From the NCBI RefSeq assembly GCF_041530365.1, contig NZ_CP168034.1, positions 2,232,001 to 2,296,000 of the forward strand: a DNA stretch of 64,000 nt, written 5' to 3'. Positions within the stretch are counted from its first letter, which is position 1. Each line of letters starts with the position of its first letter. The notes under the pieces were generated by a model that did no database searches, had not been told where the DNA came from, and saw only the letters and a list, made by a program, of their open reading frames with translations. Shown piece after piece: positions 26,846-36,100 of this stretch. The position numbers and the translations under genes are program-made. The stretch is from Capnocytophaga sp. ARDL2 (GTDB taxonomy: Bacteria > Bacteroidota > Bacteroidia > Flavobacteriales > Flavobacteriaceae).

Positions 26846-27418
26846 ATGAACCATAAAAGTAAGGGTAAAACATTTTTTACCCCTCAATGTGAGGGCAAAA
26901 CATTTTTTACCCCAACGAAACTCTGGCTGTATTTTATCATCACAATGTCGGTGTACTTACTGATGGTTTTTATCACCATCCCCACACTGAATCGCCTTGC
27001 CAACGGACTGGAAATCATTGATGTCCTCCCCTTTTACGATAGCGAATATGTGGTGCGTCTTTTAGAATATTTAGAAAGTGAGGGCAGACATTACTATCTG
27101 TACAAGCAATTGCCTGTGGATATGCTGTATCCGCTATTGTATGCCTTTACTTACAGACAAATATTAAAGCATTTCATTGATAAATTAGATTTTAAAAGAG
27201 TAAGATGGGTGGTATTTTTACCCATTGTGGCGGCAGTGTTTGACTACTTGGAAAATATCGGCATCGGCATATCGCTTTACCGCTTTCCGTCACTTTCGGA
27301 TACCGTTTTATCGGTATTGCCTTTTTTCAGTTTGCTAAAAAATCTCTTTGTAGTGCTGTATCTGTTGGCGTTTTTCGGATTGGGAATTATGGTTTTGGTA
27401 AAGAAAATAAAATCTTGA
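26846..27418 (+). CDS. Unknown four-helix membrane protein, N-terminus overrun by repeats
   Basis: Hydrophobic helices near residues 30-47, 90-110, 123-140 and 160-185 suggest an integral membrane protein of unknown family. The first 24 codons contain two copies of the peptide GKTFFTP, encoded by tandem palindromes (GGGTAAAA...TTTTACCC). They are unlikely to be native coding sequence. A repeat element probably inserted at the start, so the real protein may begin at a later codon, for example MSVYLLMVF near residue 34. No function can be assigned. Confidence 0.65.
   Translation: MNHKSKGKTFFTPQCEGKTFFTPTKLWLYFIITMSVYLLMVFITIPTLNRLANGLEIIDVLPFYDSEYVVRLLEYLESEGRHYYLYKQLPVDMLYPLLYAFTYRQILKHFIDKLDFKRVRWVVFLPIVAAVFDYLENIGIGISLYRFPSLSDTVLSVLPFFSLLKNLFVVLYLLAFFGLGIMVLVKKIKS
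26863..26913. repeat. Tandem short palindromes inside the start of the membrane-protein gene
   Basis: GGGTAAAACATTTTTTACCC (26863 onward) and GGGCAAAACATTTTTTACCC (26893 onward) are spaced 30 bases apart. They resemble the intergenic palindromes at 17251-17272 and 17438-17465. Confidence 0.75.
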
Positions 27419-27480
27419 TTGCGTCGCCTTTGGTCTTAATCGCACAGTTTATCAACCATTATAAACAAAAGAAGTAAAAA

Positions 27481-27927
27481 ATGTTACAGTTAAAAATTCC
27501 TCCAGTTATCGTTCTTGCTGTTTTTGCGAGTATGATTGTCGCCATTCCGTATATTTTTCCATTCGATGCCTTTCAGTCGATGGGTTTATGCATCTTTTTT
27601 ATTGTGCTAGGTGCAATGATTGCATTATCAGGCGTTTTGGAGTTTAGAAAATTAAGCACCACCGTCAATCCTACCACGCCCGAAAAGAGTAGTCGTATTG
27701 TGGATACGGGTATTTATCGGTTCAGCCGAAATCCGATGTATTTGGGAATGGCGACGGTGCTTGTAGGCTTAGTGTTTGGTTTTGGCAATTATTTTTCGTG
27801 GTTGGCTGTTGTGGGATTTGTGGTGTATATTACACAATTTCAGATACTCCCAGAAGAGAGGGTTTTAAAACAAATTTTTGGCAAACCTTACGAAGAATAT
27901 CTGACGAAAGTTCGCCGTTGGTTATAA
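27481..27927 (+). CDS. Isoprenylcysteine/phospholipid methyltransferase-like membrane protein
   Basis: The 148 residues contain three to four helices and the family signature GIYRFSRNPMYLGM near residue 79, then LPEERVLKQIFGKPYEEYLTKVRRW at the end. These are shared by ICMT and PEMT-type methyltransferases that use S-adenosylmethionine in the membrane. The natural substrate in bacteria is mostly unknown. It is a self-standing gene in the accessory island, 62 bases after the membrane-protein gene. Confidence 0.85.
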   Translation: MLQLKIPPVIVLAVFASMIVAIPYIFPFDAFQSMGLCIFFIVLGAMIALSGVLEFRKLSTTVNPTTPEKSSRIVDTGIYRFSRNPMYLGMATVLVGLVFGFGNYFSWLAVVGFVVYITQFQILPEERVLKQIFGKPYEEYLTKVRRWL

Positions 27928-28001
27928 TTTTATTTAGATAATAAAACTTCAACAAATGTGTTAGAATTATATAACTTTGTCCATTAGTAAAGAATTTAAC
28001 A

Positions 28002-28739
28002 ATGAAACTATCAAACAACACTATTTTAATTACGGGCGGTTCATCAGGTATTGGTTGGGCATTAGCAGAGCGTTTTTATGAACTTGATAATAAGGTAATT
28101 ATCACAGGAAGAGACCCTAAAAAATTGGCTCAAATCAAAAGCCAATACCCAAACATTGAAACTTTTGCACAAGATTTGACCCAGCCCCAAGCTCTTGATG
28201 ATTTAGCCGCTTTTATTAAAGAAAATCACCCTGATTTAAACATTTTGATAAACAACGCGGCGGTGCAGTACAATTATTTGTTTACTGAAGAACGTGATTA
28301 CGCCCAAAAAATAGATTACGAACTGGCTATAAATCTGGCTATTCCGATGAAGTTAAGTGTTAATTTGCTTCCTATTTTGTTGAAAAACAAAAATTCGGCA
28401 GTGGTGAATGTCAGTAGTGGACTTTTTATTGCACCGAAAAAAACGGCTTCGGTGTATTGTGCCACCAAATCGGCATTGCATAGTTTTAGCCAAACGCTTC
28501 GTTATCAGTTAGAAAACACACCTGTTAAGGTATTTGAAATCGTGCCTTCGCTCATCGATACGCCAATGACTCAAGGGCGTGGCAAATCAAAAATCAGCCC
28601 TGAAAAGTTGGTTGATGAATTTATAAAAGGCTTTAAGTCAAATAAATACGAAATTTATATCGGCAAAACCAAATTGCTTAAATTCATACATCGCATTTTT
28701 CCGAAAGTGGCTTATAACATAATGAAAAACGGATTGTAA
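28002..28739 (+). CDS. Short-chain dehydrogenase/reductase (DltE-like)
   Basis: A Rossmann NAD(P) motif TGGSSGIG at residues 11-18, NNAAVQYN, and the catalytic S and YCATK (Y near 155, K near 159) identify a classical SDR. The block GLFIAPKKTASVYCATKSALHSFSQTLRYQL resembles DltE-type oxidoreductases. Length (245 residues) is standard. A TAACTTTG box at 27972-27979 may be its -7 element. It precedes the small OmdA-like gene by 28 bases. The substrate is unknown. Confidence 0.9.
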   Translation: MKLSNNTILITGGSSGIGWALAERFYELDNKVIITGRDPKKLAQIKSQYPNIETFAQDLTQPQALDDLAAFIKENHPDLNILINNAAVQYNYLFTEERDYAQKIDYELAINLAIPMKLSVNLLPILLKNKNSAVVNVSSGLFIAPKKTASVYCATKSALHSFSQTLRYQLENTPVKVFEIVPSLIDTPMTQGRGKSKISPEKLVDEFIKGFKSNKYEIYIGKTKLLKFIHRIFPKVAYNIMKNGL

Positions 28740-28767
28740 TCACTTAAAAATCAAAGATAAAATTCAT

Positions 28768-28974
28768 ATGGAAAATCAGTTTAGTAATATGGATATAGAA
28801 AACATCTTAAAAGAAACCCCTGAGGCGTACAATGTGTTTCAAAAAATGCCCCTTTCGCACCGAAACGAATACATCAAGTGGATAAACGAAGCCAAAAAGC
28901 AAGAAACCAAAGAAAGGCGTTTGGAGAAAATGATAAGTATGTTACTTGATAAAATAAACAAGGAAAAACAATGA
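28768..28974 (+). CDS. Short YdeI/OmdA-like protein
   Basis: The 68 residues (ENILKETPEAYNVFQKM..., EAKKQETKERRLEKMI) are one helical segment related to the C-terminus of YdeI/OmpD-associated proteins. It is a duplicate of residues 100-163 of the protein at 24741-25232. The 3' part of the DNA is identical over more than 40 bases, which suggests recent duplication or gene conversion. It overlaps the DUF4260 gene by four bases. Confidence 0.72.
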   Translation: MENQFSNMDIENILKETPEAYNVFQKMPLSHRNEYIKWINEAKKQETKERRLEKMISMLLDKINKEKQ

Positions 28975-29330
28975 AAACACTTTTAAAATTAGAATACATC
29001 GCTCTTTTCGTGTTGGGCGTTGTGATGTTTGGGCAATCAGAATACGAATGGTGGTGGTTTTTAGTGCTATTCTTCGTGCCTGATTTGTCTATGGTGGGCT
29101 ATTTGTCAAATCCTAAAATTGGGGCAATGTTTTATAATTTTGCTCATCACTTCGGGACGGCTGTTATTGCTTTTGTGTTAGGTAAATATCTATCTATAAA
29201 TGAATTGACACTAGCAGGAGGTATTCTATTGGCTCATTCGGCTTTTGATAGAATCTTAGGCTTTGGACTCAAATACAGCGATGATTTTAAAAACACACAT
29301 TTGGGAAAAATTGGAAAAGAAAGTAATTAA
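28971..29330 (+). CDS. DUF4260 membrane protein
   Basis: The 119-residue protein has three or four helices and the DUF4260 pattern: KLEYIALFVLGV at the start, FVPDLSMVGYLSNPKIGAM, NFAHHFGTAV and HSAFDRILGFGLKY. Family members are of unknown function and usually occur as lone accessory genes. It is translationally coupled to the preceding OmdA-like gene. Confidence 0.88.
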   Translation: MKTLLKLEYIALFVLGVVMFGQSEYEWWWFLVLFFVPDLSMVGYLSNPKIGAMFYNFAHHFGTAVIAFVLGKYLSINELTLAGGILLAHSAFDRILGFGLKYSDDFKNTHLGKIGKESN

Positions 29331-29353
29331 AAATATTTATTAAATCAAAAATT

Positions 29354-29696
29354 ATGAAGCTAACTATCAACGAAAATCTATACCTCAAATTGGTAAAACT
29401 ATCTGACGCGACGGATATTTTTAACACAATTGACCACCAACGCGAATATTTGGGCGAATGGTTGCCTTTTGTTCAGTATATCAAAGAGGTTGCTGATGAG
29501 GAAAATTTCCTAAAATCAGTTTTGGAAACAATGGAGCAAACGCAAGAATATATTTTTTGTATCCGCAAAGATGAGAAGTTTGTGGGGCTTATCAGTTTTA
29601 TCAAACCGGATATTGCCAATCAGAAAACGGAAATTGGTTATTGGATTTCAAAGGATTATCAAAAGCAAGGCGTTGTAACTCAGGCTACCAAAAGGC
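29354..29696 (+). pseudogene. 5' fragment of a GNAT acetyltransferase gene
   Basis: The first 114 codons closely match the intact acetyltransferase at 31903-32448 (MKLTINENLYL..., YLGEWLPFVQYIKEVADEENF, GLISFIKPDIANQKTEIGYWI). They stop matching right after CAGGCTACCAAAAGGC. Beyond that point the sequence belongs to something else, and the frame runs 13 codons further before stopping at 29737. The acetyl-CoA binding half is missing, so any product would be inactive. Confidence 0.85.
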
Positions 29697-29988
29697 GTGG
29701 GAACTTTTGCACGAACGATTTTCGGCAGAAGAAATAGAAGAACATCGCTATTTTTTACGCAATCGTTTTGAAATTGGCGGTTTGCGAAAAGACACGGGCA
29801 AAGCCGAAATTATTTTTCATTTTGAAAAAGAATTTAGCGACCTTTGCCACCGAGAACAGAAACAAAAAATCAGTGAATATTTTTTGACCGCCCTTCGTGT
29901 TTTTGCCCAAAAACAAAAGAAAATCAATTATAATTTTGAGTTGATGTTGGCTGATTTTGAGCGAATTGTGAAGGATTGGCAAAAATGA
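29697..29988 (+). pseudogene. 3' fragment of an unknown gene fused behind the GNAT fragment
   Basis: In another frame, about 96 codons from AWELLHERFSAEEIEEHRYF to ADFERIVKDWQK look like the C-terminal part of a real helical protein. The family is not recognised. No start of its own is present at the junction; upstream in that frame the residues come from the GNAT gene out of frame. The junction with the GNAT fragment is abrupt. Confidence 0.6.
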
Positions 29989-30014
29989 ATTGAATCAAAA
30001 CAAACAAGAAAAAA

Positions 30015-30806
30015 ATGTACAAGACATCATTTAAAATATCAAAAATGGATTGCCCTTGCGAAGTGCAAATGATAAAAATGAAGCTTGCAGAGTTGCAAAA
30101 TATTCATTCAATGGAATTTAGCATAGATAATAGACTGTTAATTGTTTTTCATAGTGGTAACTATCAGCAGATTTTTCAGCACCTTAAAAGCCTACAATTA
30201 GACACTTCTCTGATTGATAGCAGTGCTGCAGATGATTACTCAAAAACAAATGACACCAATGAAAGAGTATTGCTCTGGCGTGTTTTATATATCAATTTTT
30301 TCTTTTTTATTTTAGAAATGGCAACAGGATTTTTATCTGGTTCTATGGGGCTTATCGCCGATAGTTTGGATATGCTTGCTGATAGCTTAGTGTATGGACT
30401 TGCTTTATTAGCTGTTGGTACGAGTATCATTTATAAAAAACGCATTGCAAAAATAGCAGGTTATTTTCAAATATTTCTTGCCATTATCGGACTTGTAGAA
30501 GTCATTAAGCGATTTATTGGCAGTGAATCCATTCCTCATTTTCAAACGATGGCTTTTGTTTCGTTGCTGGCACTTATTGGTAACGCTCTTTGCTTGTATT
30601 TATTGCAAAAGAACAAAAGCCAAGAAGCTCATATGCAAGCCAGTATGATTTTTACTTCTAATGATGTCATTATCAATATAGGGGTGATTATTGCTAGTGG
30701 ATTGGTTTATTTGACTAATTCTAAATCTCCTGACCTTATCATCGGAGCCATTGTATTTTGCATTGTTTGGCAAGGGGCAATAAAAATTTTAAAACTCTCA
30801 AAATAA
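30015..30806 (+). CDS. Cation efflux (CDF-like) transporter with HMA-like N-domain
   Basis: Residues 1-70 resemble a metal-binding ferredoxin-like domain (FKISKMDCPCEVQMIKMKL, with C13-P-C15), and residues 85-262 hold the transmembrane helices of a cation-diffusion transporter. The helix 2 site reads GLIADSLDMLADSLVYG and the helix 5 site TSNDVIINIGVI. Aspartates and N replace the usual histidines, as in members not selective for zinc. The usual C-terminal cytoplasmic domain is missing. A Bacteroidota-specific CDF variant is the best call; metal and direction are inferred. Confidence 0.8.
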   Translation: MYKTSFKISKMDCPCEVQMIKMKLAELQNIHSMEFSIDNRLLIVFHSGNYQQIFQHLKSLQLDTSLIDSSAADDYSKTNDTNERVLLWRVLYINFFFFILEMATGFLSGSMGLIADSLDMLADSLVYGLALLAVGTSIIYKKRIAKIAGYFQIFLAIIGLVEVIKRFIGSESIPHFQTMAFVSLLALIGNALCLYLLQKNKSQEAHMQASMIFTSNDVIINIGVIIASGLVYLTNSKSPDLIIGAIVFCIVWQGAIKILKLSK

Positions 30807-30839
30807 TGTAAATTAACTTTAATTAAAAAAGGAAATCAT

Positions 30840-31286
30840 ATGAAAAACGAATGTAAAATCATCGGCATCGCGGTACGCACAACCAATGCCAACGGACAAG
30901 CCGCAACAGATTTGGGCAAACTTTGGGGGCAATTTATGAGCGACACCATTTCAAAAATCCCCAATACCATTTCGGGGGAAATTATCGCGATTTACACCGA
31001 TTATGAAAGTGATTATCAAGGGGCTTATACCGCGATTATCGGGAAGAAAGTCAGTTCGTTAGATGAAATTCCAAAAGGAATGATTGGGCGAGAATTTCCT
31101 GCTACAAAATTTCAGAAATTCATTGCCAAAGGAGAAATGCCCAATGCTGTTATGCAGACTTGGAAAACCATTTGGGAACAAGATGAAGTGCTGAATCGTG
31201 CCTACCAGTACGATTTTGAAGTGTATGGTGAAAAATCTCAAAACGGCAATGAATCCGAAGTGGAGATTTTCGTTTCGGTGAAATAA
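30840..31286 (+). CDS. GyrI-like effector-binding protein
   Basis: The 148 residues form a single effector-binding domain of the GyrI/AraC-E-bind type (GIAVRTTNANGQAATDLGKLWGQF..., FPATKFQKFIAKGEMP...). There is no DNA-binding domain. Such free-standing proteins bind small hydrophobic ligands, and some hydrolyse or sequester toxic compounds. A truncated near-copy of its last 44 codons lies at 23550-23684, seven kilobases upstream. Confidence 0.85.
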   Translation: MKNECKIIGIAVRTTNANGQAATDLGKLWGQFMSDTISKIPNTISGEIIAIYTDYESDYQGAYTAIIGKKVSSLDEIPKGMIGREFPATKFQKFIAKGEMPNAVMQTWKTIWEQDEVLNRAYQYDFEVYGEKSQNGNESEVEIFVSVK

Positions 31287-31337
31287 AATAAGCTGAGTAA
31301 CAAAAATTGTATTTTTCAAAAGAGGAAATCTAAATAT

Positions 31338-31727
31338 ATGACAAAACTAGACCCAATCATTGCAGTAAAAAATGTAGAAGCGAGTGCGAAATGGTATCAC
31401 AAAATATTCGGATTTGGGAATATGCACGGAGGAGACCATTTTGCTGTATTAACGGACAAAAATAATCAAGTGGTACTTTGTTTACACGCTTGGGAAACGG
31501 ACGATCATCCAACAATGGAAAATCCAAATATTCCCACAGGAAATGGATTACTGCTGTATTTTAGAACAGAAAATTGGCAAGAAATAAGACAAAATATTGA
31601 AAAAATTGGTTGGACAATTGAACGAGAAATTCATCAAAATCCAAATTCACGCAAACAGGAATTTTCATTCAGAGACCCAGATGGTTATTACATTACTGTG
31701 TCAGAACTTCATTCTTATGAAGGTTAA
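31338..31727 (+). CDS. VOC-family (glyoxalase/bleomycin-resistance-like) protein
   Basis: The 129-residue protein has one vicinal-oxygen-chelate domain: DPIIAVKNVEASAKWYHKIFGF at the start, a histidine in HGGDHFAVL, and FSFRDPDGYYITVSE at the end. The late glutamate and the early H may bind a metal. Members range from glyoxalases to resistance proteins that trap drugs. Function here is unknown; the island context hints at resistance or detoxification. Confidence 0.88.
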   Translation: MTKLDPIIAVKNVEASAKWYHKIFGFGNMHGGDHFAVLTDKNNQVVLCLHAWETDDHPTMENPNIPTGNGLLLYFRTENWQEIRQNIEKIGWTIEREIHQNPNSRKQEFSFRDPDGYYITVSELHSYEG

Positions 31728-31902
31728 TTTATGAAGTAAGAAAGTGAAAATGTGAAAAACTTGCAAAGTTTGAATACAGTGTAAGTTGTTGAAAATGGTA
31801 GAAAAAGCAATTAATTTACACGAAAAAGCTCACGAATTTTGTTTTATTGCCAATTCTATTAATTTTCCTATTGGACTTAATCCGATAATAAAAACCAAAA
31901 AT

Positions 31903-32448
31903 ATGAAACTCACAATCAACGAAAATCTGTATCTCGAATTGATAAAAGTATCGGATTCTGAAACCATTTTCAATATCATCAACACACAAAGAGAATATTT
32001 GGGCGAGTGGTTGCCTTTTGTTCAGTATATTAAGGAGGTTGCCGATGAGGAAAATTTTATAAAATCAGCTTTGGAAACGATGGAACAGACCAAAGAATAT
32101 GTATTTTGCATTCGGAAAGACGGAAGACTGGTGGGGCTTATTAGTTTTATCAAACCCGATATTGCCAACCAAAAAACAGAAATAGGTTATTGGATTTCAA
32201 AGGATTATCAAAAACAAGGCATTGTAACTCAGGCTACCAAAAGGCTGTGCGAATTCGCCTTTAACGAGTTGGGAATGAACCGCGTTCAGTTGCGATGTGC
32301 GGTGGGCAATCTGCCGAGTAAAGGCATTCCCAAGCGATTGGGATTTACCTTCGAGGGCATCGAGCGACATGGCGAACGCGTTTCGGAAGGCATTTTCAGA
32401 GATTTGGAGGTTTACAGCAAACTGAAAGACAAGTTTTTAACACTGTAA
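31903..32448 (+). CDS. GNAT N-acetyltransferase (RimJ/RimL type)
   Basis: Starting at MKLTINENLYLELI (ATG at 31903) gives 181 residues, the standard length for ribosomal-protein serine acetyltransferase-like enzymes. An upstream in-frame start would add 39 residues without homology. The acetyl-CoA region is EIGYWISKDYQKQGIVTQATKRL, followed by RVQLRCAVGNLPSKGIPKRLGF. The truncated copy at 29354 shares the first 114 residues. Substrate could be a ribosomal protein, another N-terminus or an antibiotic. Confidence 0.88.
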   Translation: MKLTINENLYLELIKVSDSETIFNIINTQREYLGEWLPFVQYIKEVADEENFIKSALETMEQTKEYVFCIRKDGRLVGLISFIKPDIANQKTEIGYWISKDYQKQGIVTQATKRLCEFAFNELGMNRVQLRCAVGNLPSKGIPKRLGFTFEGIERHGERVSEGIFRDLEVYSKLKDKFLTL

Positions 32449-32528
32449 AAAGCAAAAAAAATATCTAAAACAATTTTGTATATTCGTTTTAGCATTAATA
32501 AAGTTTAACTATTAAATTTTCTAAAACA

Positions 32529-33022
32529 ATGAAAGTAAAGAATTTATTATCAGCTATATTTGTATTTGTAACGGCAATCCAAATGTTTTAATTTCAACAG
32601 TTTCTTTTGATCAAAATGGTAACCAAACAGATAGTAATACAAATATTTGGACGGTTACAAAAACAGGCAACAAGTTAAATGTTGAAGGCATTGGTAAATT
32701 ACTCTTAGACAAAAAAGGAAGAGTTGTACTTTGGGGTAATGCTATTTTATCGTATGATAACAACGACAATATAGTAAAATTTGACGATTCTGGATTTTTT
32801 TATGATACGAAAAAAGCATCACAATTGCATGTAAACCTACCTCAATGGTTTAAATCGTTATTTTTCTTCCAATCATTTATGAGTACAGGAGAAAACAATA
32901 TCAAAAAAATATCCGACAATAACGATGAATTTACTTTTACACATGTGTACAATGAATTAGGATATGCAACTCTTACTCAATTTGACGCTGTTTTGATAGA
33001 ATACGAATACATCAAAAAGTAA
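32529..33022 (+). pseudogene. Lipoprotein gene frameshifted at the lipobox
   Basis: The ATG at 32529 opens a hydrophobic signal (MKVKNLLSAIFVF) that stops at 32589-32591. In the shifted frame, translation reads on from CNGNPNVLIST at about 32567 through WTVTKTGNKLNVEG, DNNDNIVKFDDSGFFYD and HVNLPQWF to EYEYIKK at 33022. A one-base change near 32560-32570 would restore a protein of about 163 residues with a cysteine right after the signal, as in a lipoprotein. The mature family is not recognised. Confidence 0.72.
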
Positions 33023-33044
33023 TAATTATTCACAAAAACACTTG

Positions 33045-33080
33045 AAACCAAGTACTCTTTTCGGTACTTGGTTTTATTTT
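33045..33080 (+). terminator. Rho-independent terminator
   Basis: AAACCAAGTAC (33045-33055) pairs with GTACTTGGTTT (33064-33074), followed by a T-rich run, 23 bases after the broken lipoprotein gene. Confidence 0.88.
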
Positions 33081-33167
33081 TTTAACATAAATAAAATTTA
33101 AAACAAAAAATTCTTTGATAGCATTGATTTTTTTATTTGATTTGTTGTTTATTTATTTCAAATCGTA

Positions 33168-36100
33168 ATGAGAAAAAATTTATTGTTTTATTTCTTGCTT
33201 AGTCAAACGGCTATTTTTGCTCAAAATAGCAATGTTTCTTTGGAATGGAAAGAACATACTACGTATATTTCTGAAAAGCAATACTCTTTTCCAACTGTTG
33301 CAAATGCTCCTTTTCATTTTGACAGTGCATTGGGGCTTCCTATCGTTGTAAAAAACATCGACGAATCAAATGAAATCATTCCTGCAACAGTGAGAATTTC
33401 TAATCTCAAAACCAAACGTTTACAAAAAAAATACAAAGACCTCAACATCGCAAACATTCCTTCTCAATTAAACTATCAGCTTTCAATAGGAAAAAGCGAA
33501 CGTGGAATTGTGAATCAACTGAATTATATCCCATTTGTAAAAATAGGTAAAGAAATTCATCAAATAGTATCATTTGACATACAGTATCAAACAAGTAACT
33601 ACACAGCTTTCTCTACTGTTACATGGCCTACTCAGTCTGTGTTAGCATCGGGTAACTGGTACAAAATAAAAATCGACGAAACGGGAATTTATAAATTAGA
33701 TAAAAACGCCCTAACACAAATGGGGATTCCATCTAATGTAGATCCACGTACCATAAAAATTTATGGATACGGCGGTCGTCCATTGCCAAAACTCAACAAA
33801 AACAATAAATATTTTGATCTTCCACAAACAGCTATTTATTTTCATGGAGAAAATGACGGCGTTTTAAATGACAATGATTACCTACTCTTTTACGGAGTCG
33901 GAACAAAAAAATGGGACACCGAATACGCCTCGCATATCAACCCATATAGCGACGATGCGTACTATTTTGTAACCTATGGTGGTAATCAAGGAAAACGCGT
34001 ACAAACAATGGTTCAACCCTCTGAGGATGCTACGATTACAATAGATGATAGCAACGAACGTGTATTTCTTGAAGCAGATAACATCAACGTGGCTCATTTG
34101 AGTAGAAAATGGTTTATGGATACCTTTTCTACGAGTTTTACTCAAACGTACCAACTGACTTTGACCCAACCAAAACTGACCAAACCAGTCATTTTGAGTG
34201 GGAATCTGGCTTCGTCATCTTCTTCTCCTGCTACGATGACCATCAGCAACAACAATCAAACATTGGGTTCGCTTGACATCAGAGAACGCACATCTGAAAA
34301 TATTGCTTACGAACGACATTTTCAATACACGCTAAGCAATCCAACTGCTACGAACCAAGTGGCAATTACTTTTGGAAACAACGGAGTGCCTTCTGCCAAA
34401 GGTTATGTAGATTTTGTTGCAATTAATTATCACAAAAACCTCGTTGGATATGGTAAACAATTTGGCTTTAGAAACAATGAGGCAACCAACTCTACAGGTG
34501 TAGTACAATATAGAATCACTAACACTCAGGCTATTGCGCAAATTTGGAACGTTTCTGACCCACATCAAGCGACCGTTCTTAGCAATAATGCAAATGTATT
34601 GCAATTCAAAGCCAACGGAGGTGTAGCTCAAGAATATGTTGCTGTAGATTTTTCTGACACCTATACACCTCAATACGTTGGAACTGTTACCAATCAAAAT
34701 TTGAAAGGCTCTATTTTTAACGAAGGAGCCGTAGATTATCTCATCATTACCCGCGAAGATTTGGTTCCTGCTGCTGAGAGGTTGGCTACTTTTCACAAAG
34801 AAAAAAACTATTATACAGTAAAAGTTGTTTCTACAAAGCATATCTATGAAGAATTTTCAACGGGGCAACAAGACGTTTCGGCTATTAGAAATTTCATTAG
34901 ATTTATGTATTTCAATTCGCCAGATGCCAATAGAAAATTGAAATACATCAATTTCTTTGGTGAAACCTCGTTTGACTATAAAAATCGTATTGAAAATAAC
35001 AACAATGTCGTTCCGATTTACTTTCAATTAAATCCATTTTTGACAGGAAATAACATTGGAGCAAATTTCAACGACCAGAGTTCGTTTAGCACTGACGATT
35101 TTTATGGTTTGTTAGACGAAAATGAAGGAAATTTCATCACTCAAAATTACATAGGAATTGATGTAGCTGTAGGTAGAATGCTCGCAAATAATCTCACAGA
35201 AGCTCACGCTATGGTGGACAAGGTGATTCGGTATCATGACAATATTCACAACCATCAATGGACGCTCAACGGTGTAGCAATTGCTGATGACGTGGACAAA
35301 ATCCAAGATGAGATTTTACAACAAATGATGGATACGGGGATGAATACTATTATGGGTTATAGACCAGAAATCAACATCAAAAAAATCATGTTGGATGCTT
35401 ACAAACAGGAAGTTTCTACTGGTGGACCTCGTTATCCTTTAGCTAAAAAAGACATTTATCAAGCAATCGACAAAGGGACACTGTTTGTCAATTATTTAGG
35501 ACATGGTGCAGAGAGAATACTCTCGGGCGAACGCATTATGGAAATCAGCGATATAAACGCTATGAACAATGGTGACCGCATGCCACTATTCATCATCATT
35601 ACGTGTGAATTTACACGATTTGACAATCCTGCGGTGCTATCAGGAGGAGAAGTTTTATGGTTGAAAAAAGATGGTGGTGCTATAGGTTTATTGGCAACTT
35701 CGAGAAAAATAGGTATTAGTAGTGCAGGAGAGTTTACCAAAAAACTATCTGAATACCTTTTTAATCCTGAAAACACAAGTGCTGGGGAAATATCAATTGC
35801 AGAAGCACTCAGACAAAGTAAAAATTTAGGATTGTCAGAAAAAGCTGTTGTCAACTTTTTAGGAGACCCTGCGATGAAATTACCTATTTCAAAACCAAAA
35901 ATCTCTTTGACAAAAATCAATGGAGAAAATATTGCCAATTTCACAGGCATTATGAAAGCGTTGGAAATGATAAAAATCGAAGGGGAAGTACAAAATGAAA
36001 ATGGAGTACTACTCAACAGTTTCAACGGAGATGTTCTTATACAAATTTTTGATAAAGACCTTGAAAAAACTACTTTGAGAAATGACAAAGTAGGAGCTGC

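Noticed and set aside
23550..32448. Possible integron cassette array
   Set aside because: No integrase gene and no recurrent attC-like site between genes; promoters seem to be individual.
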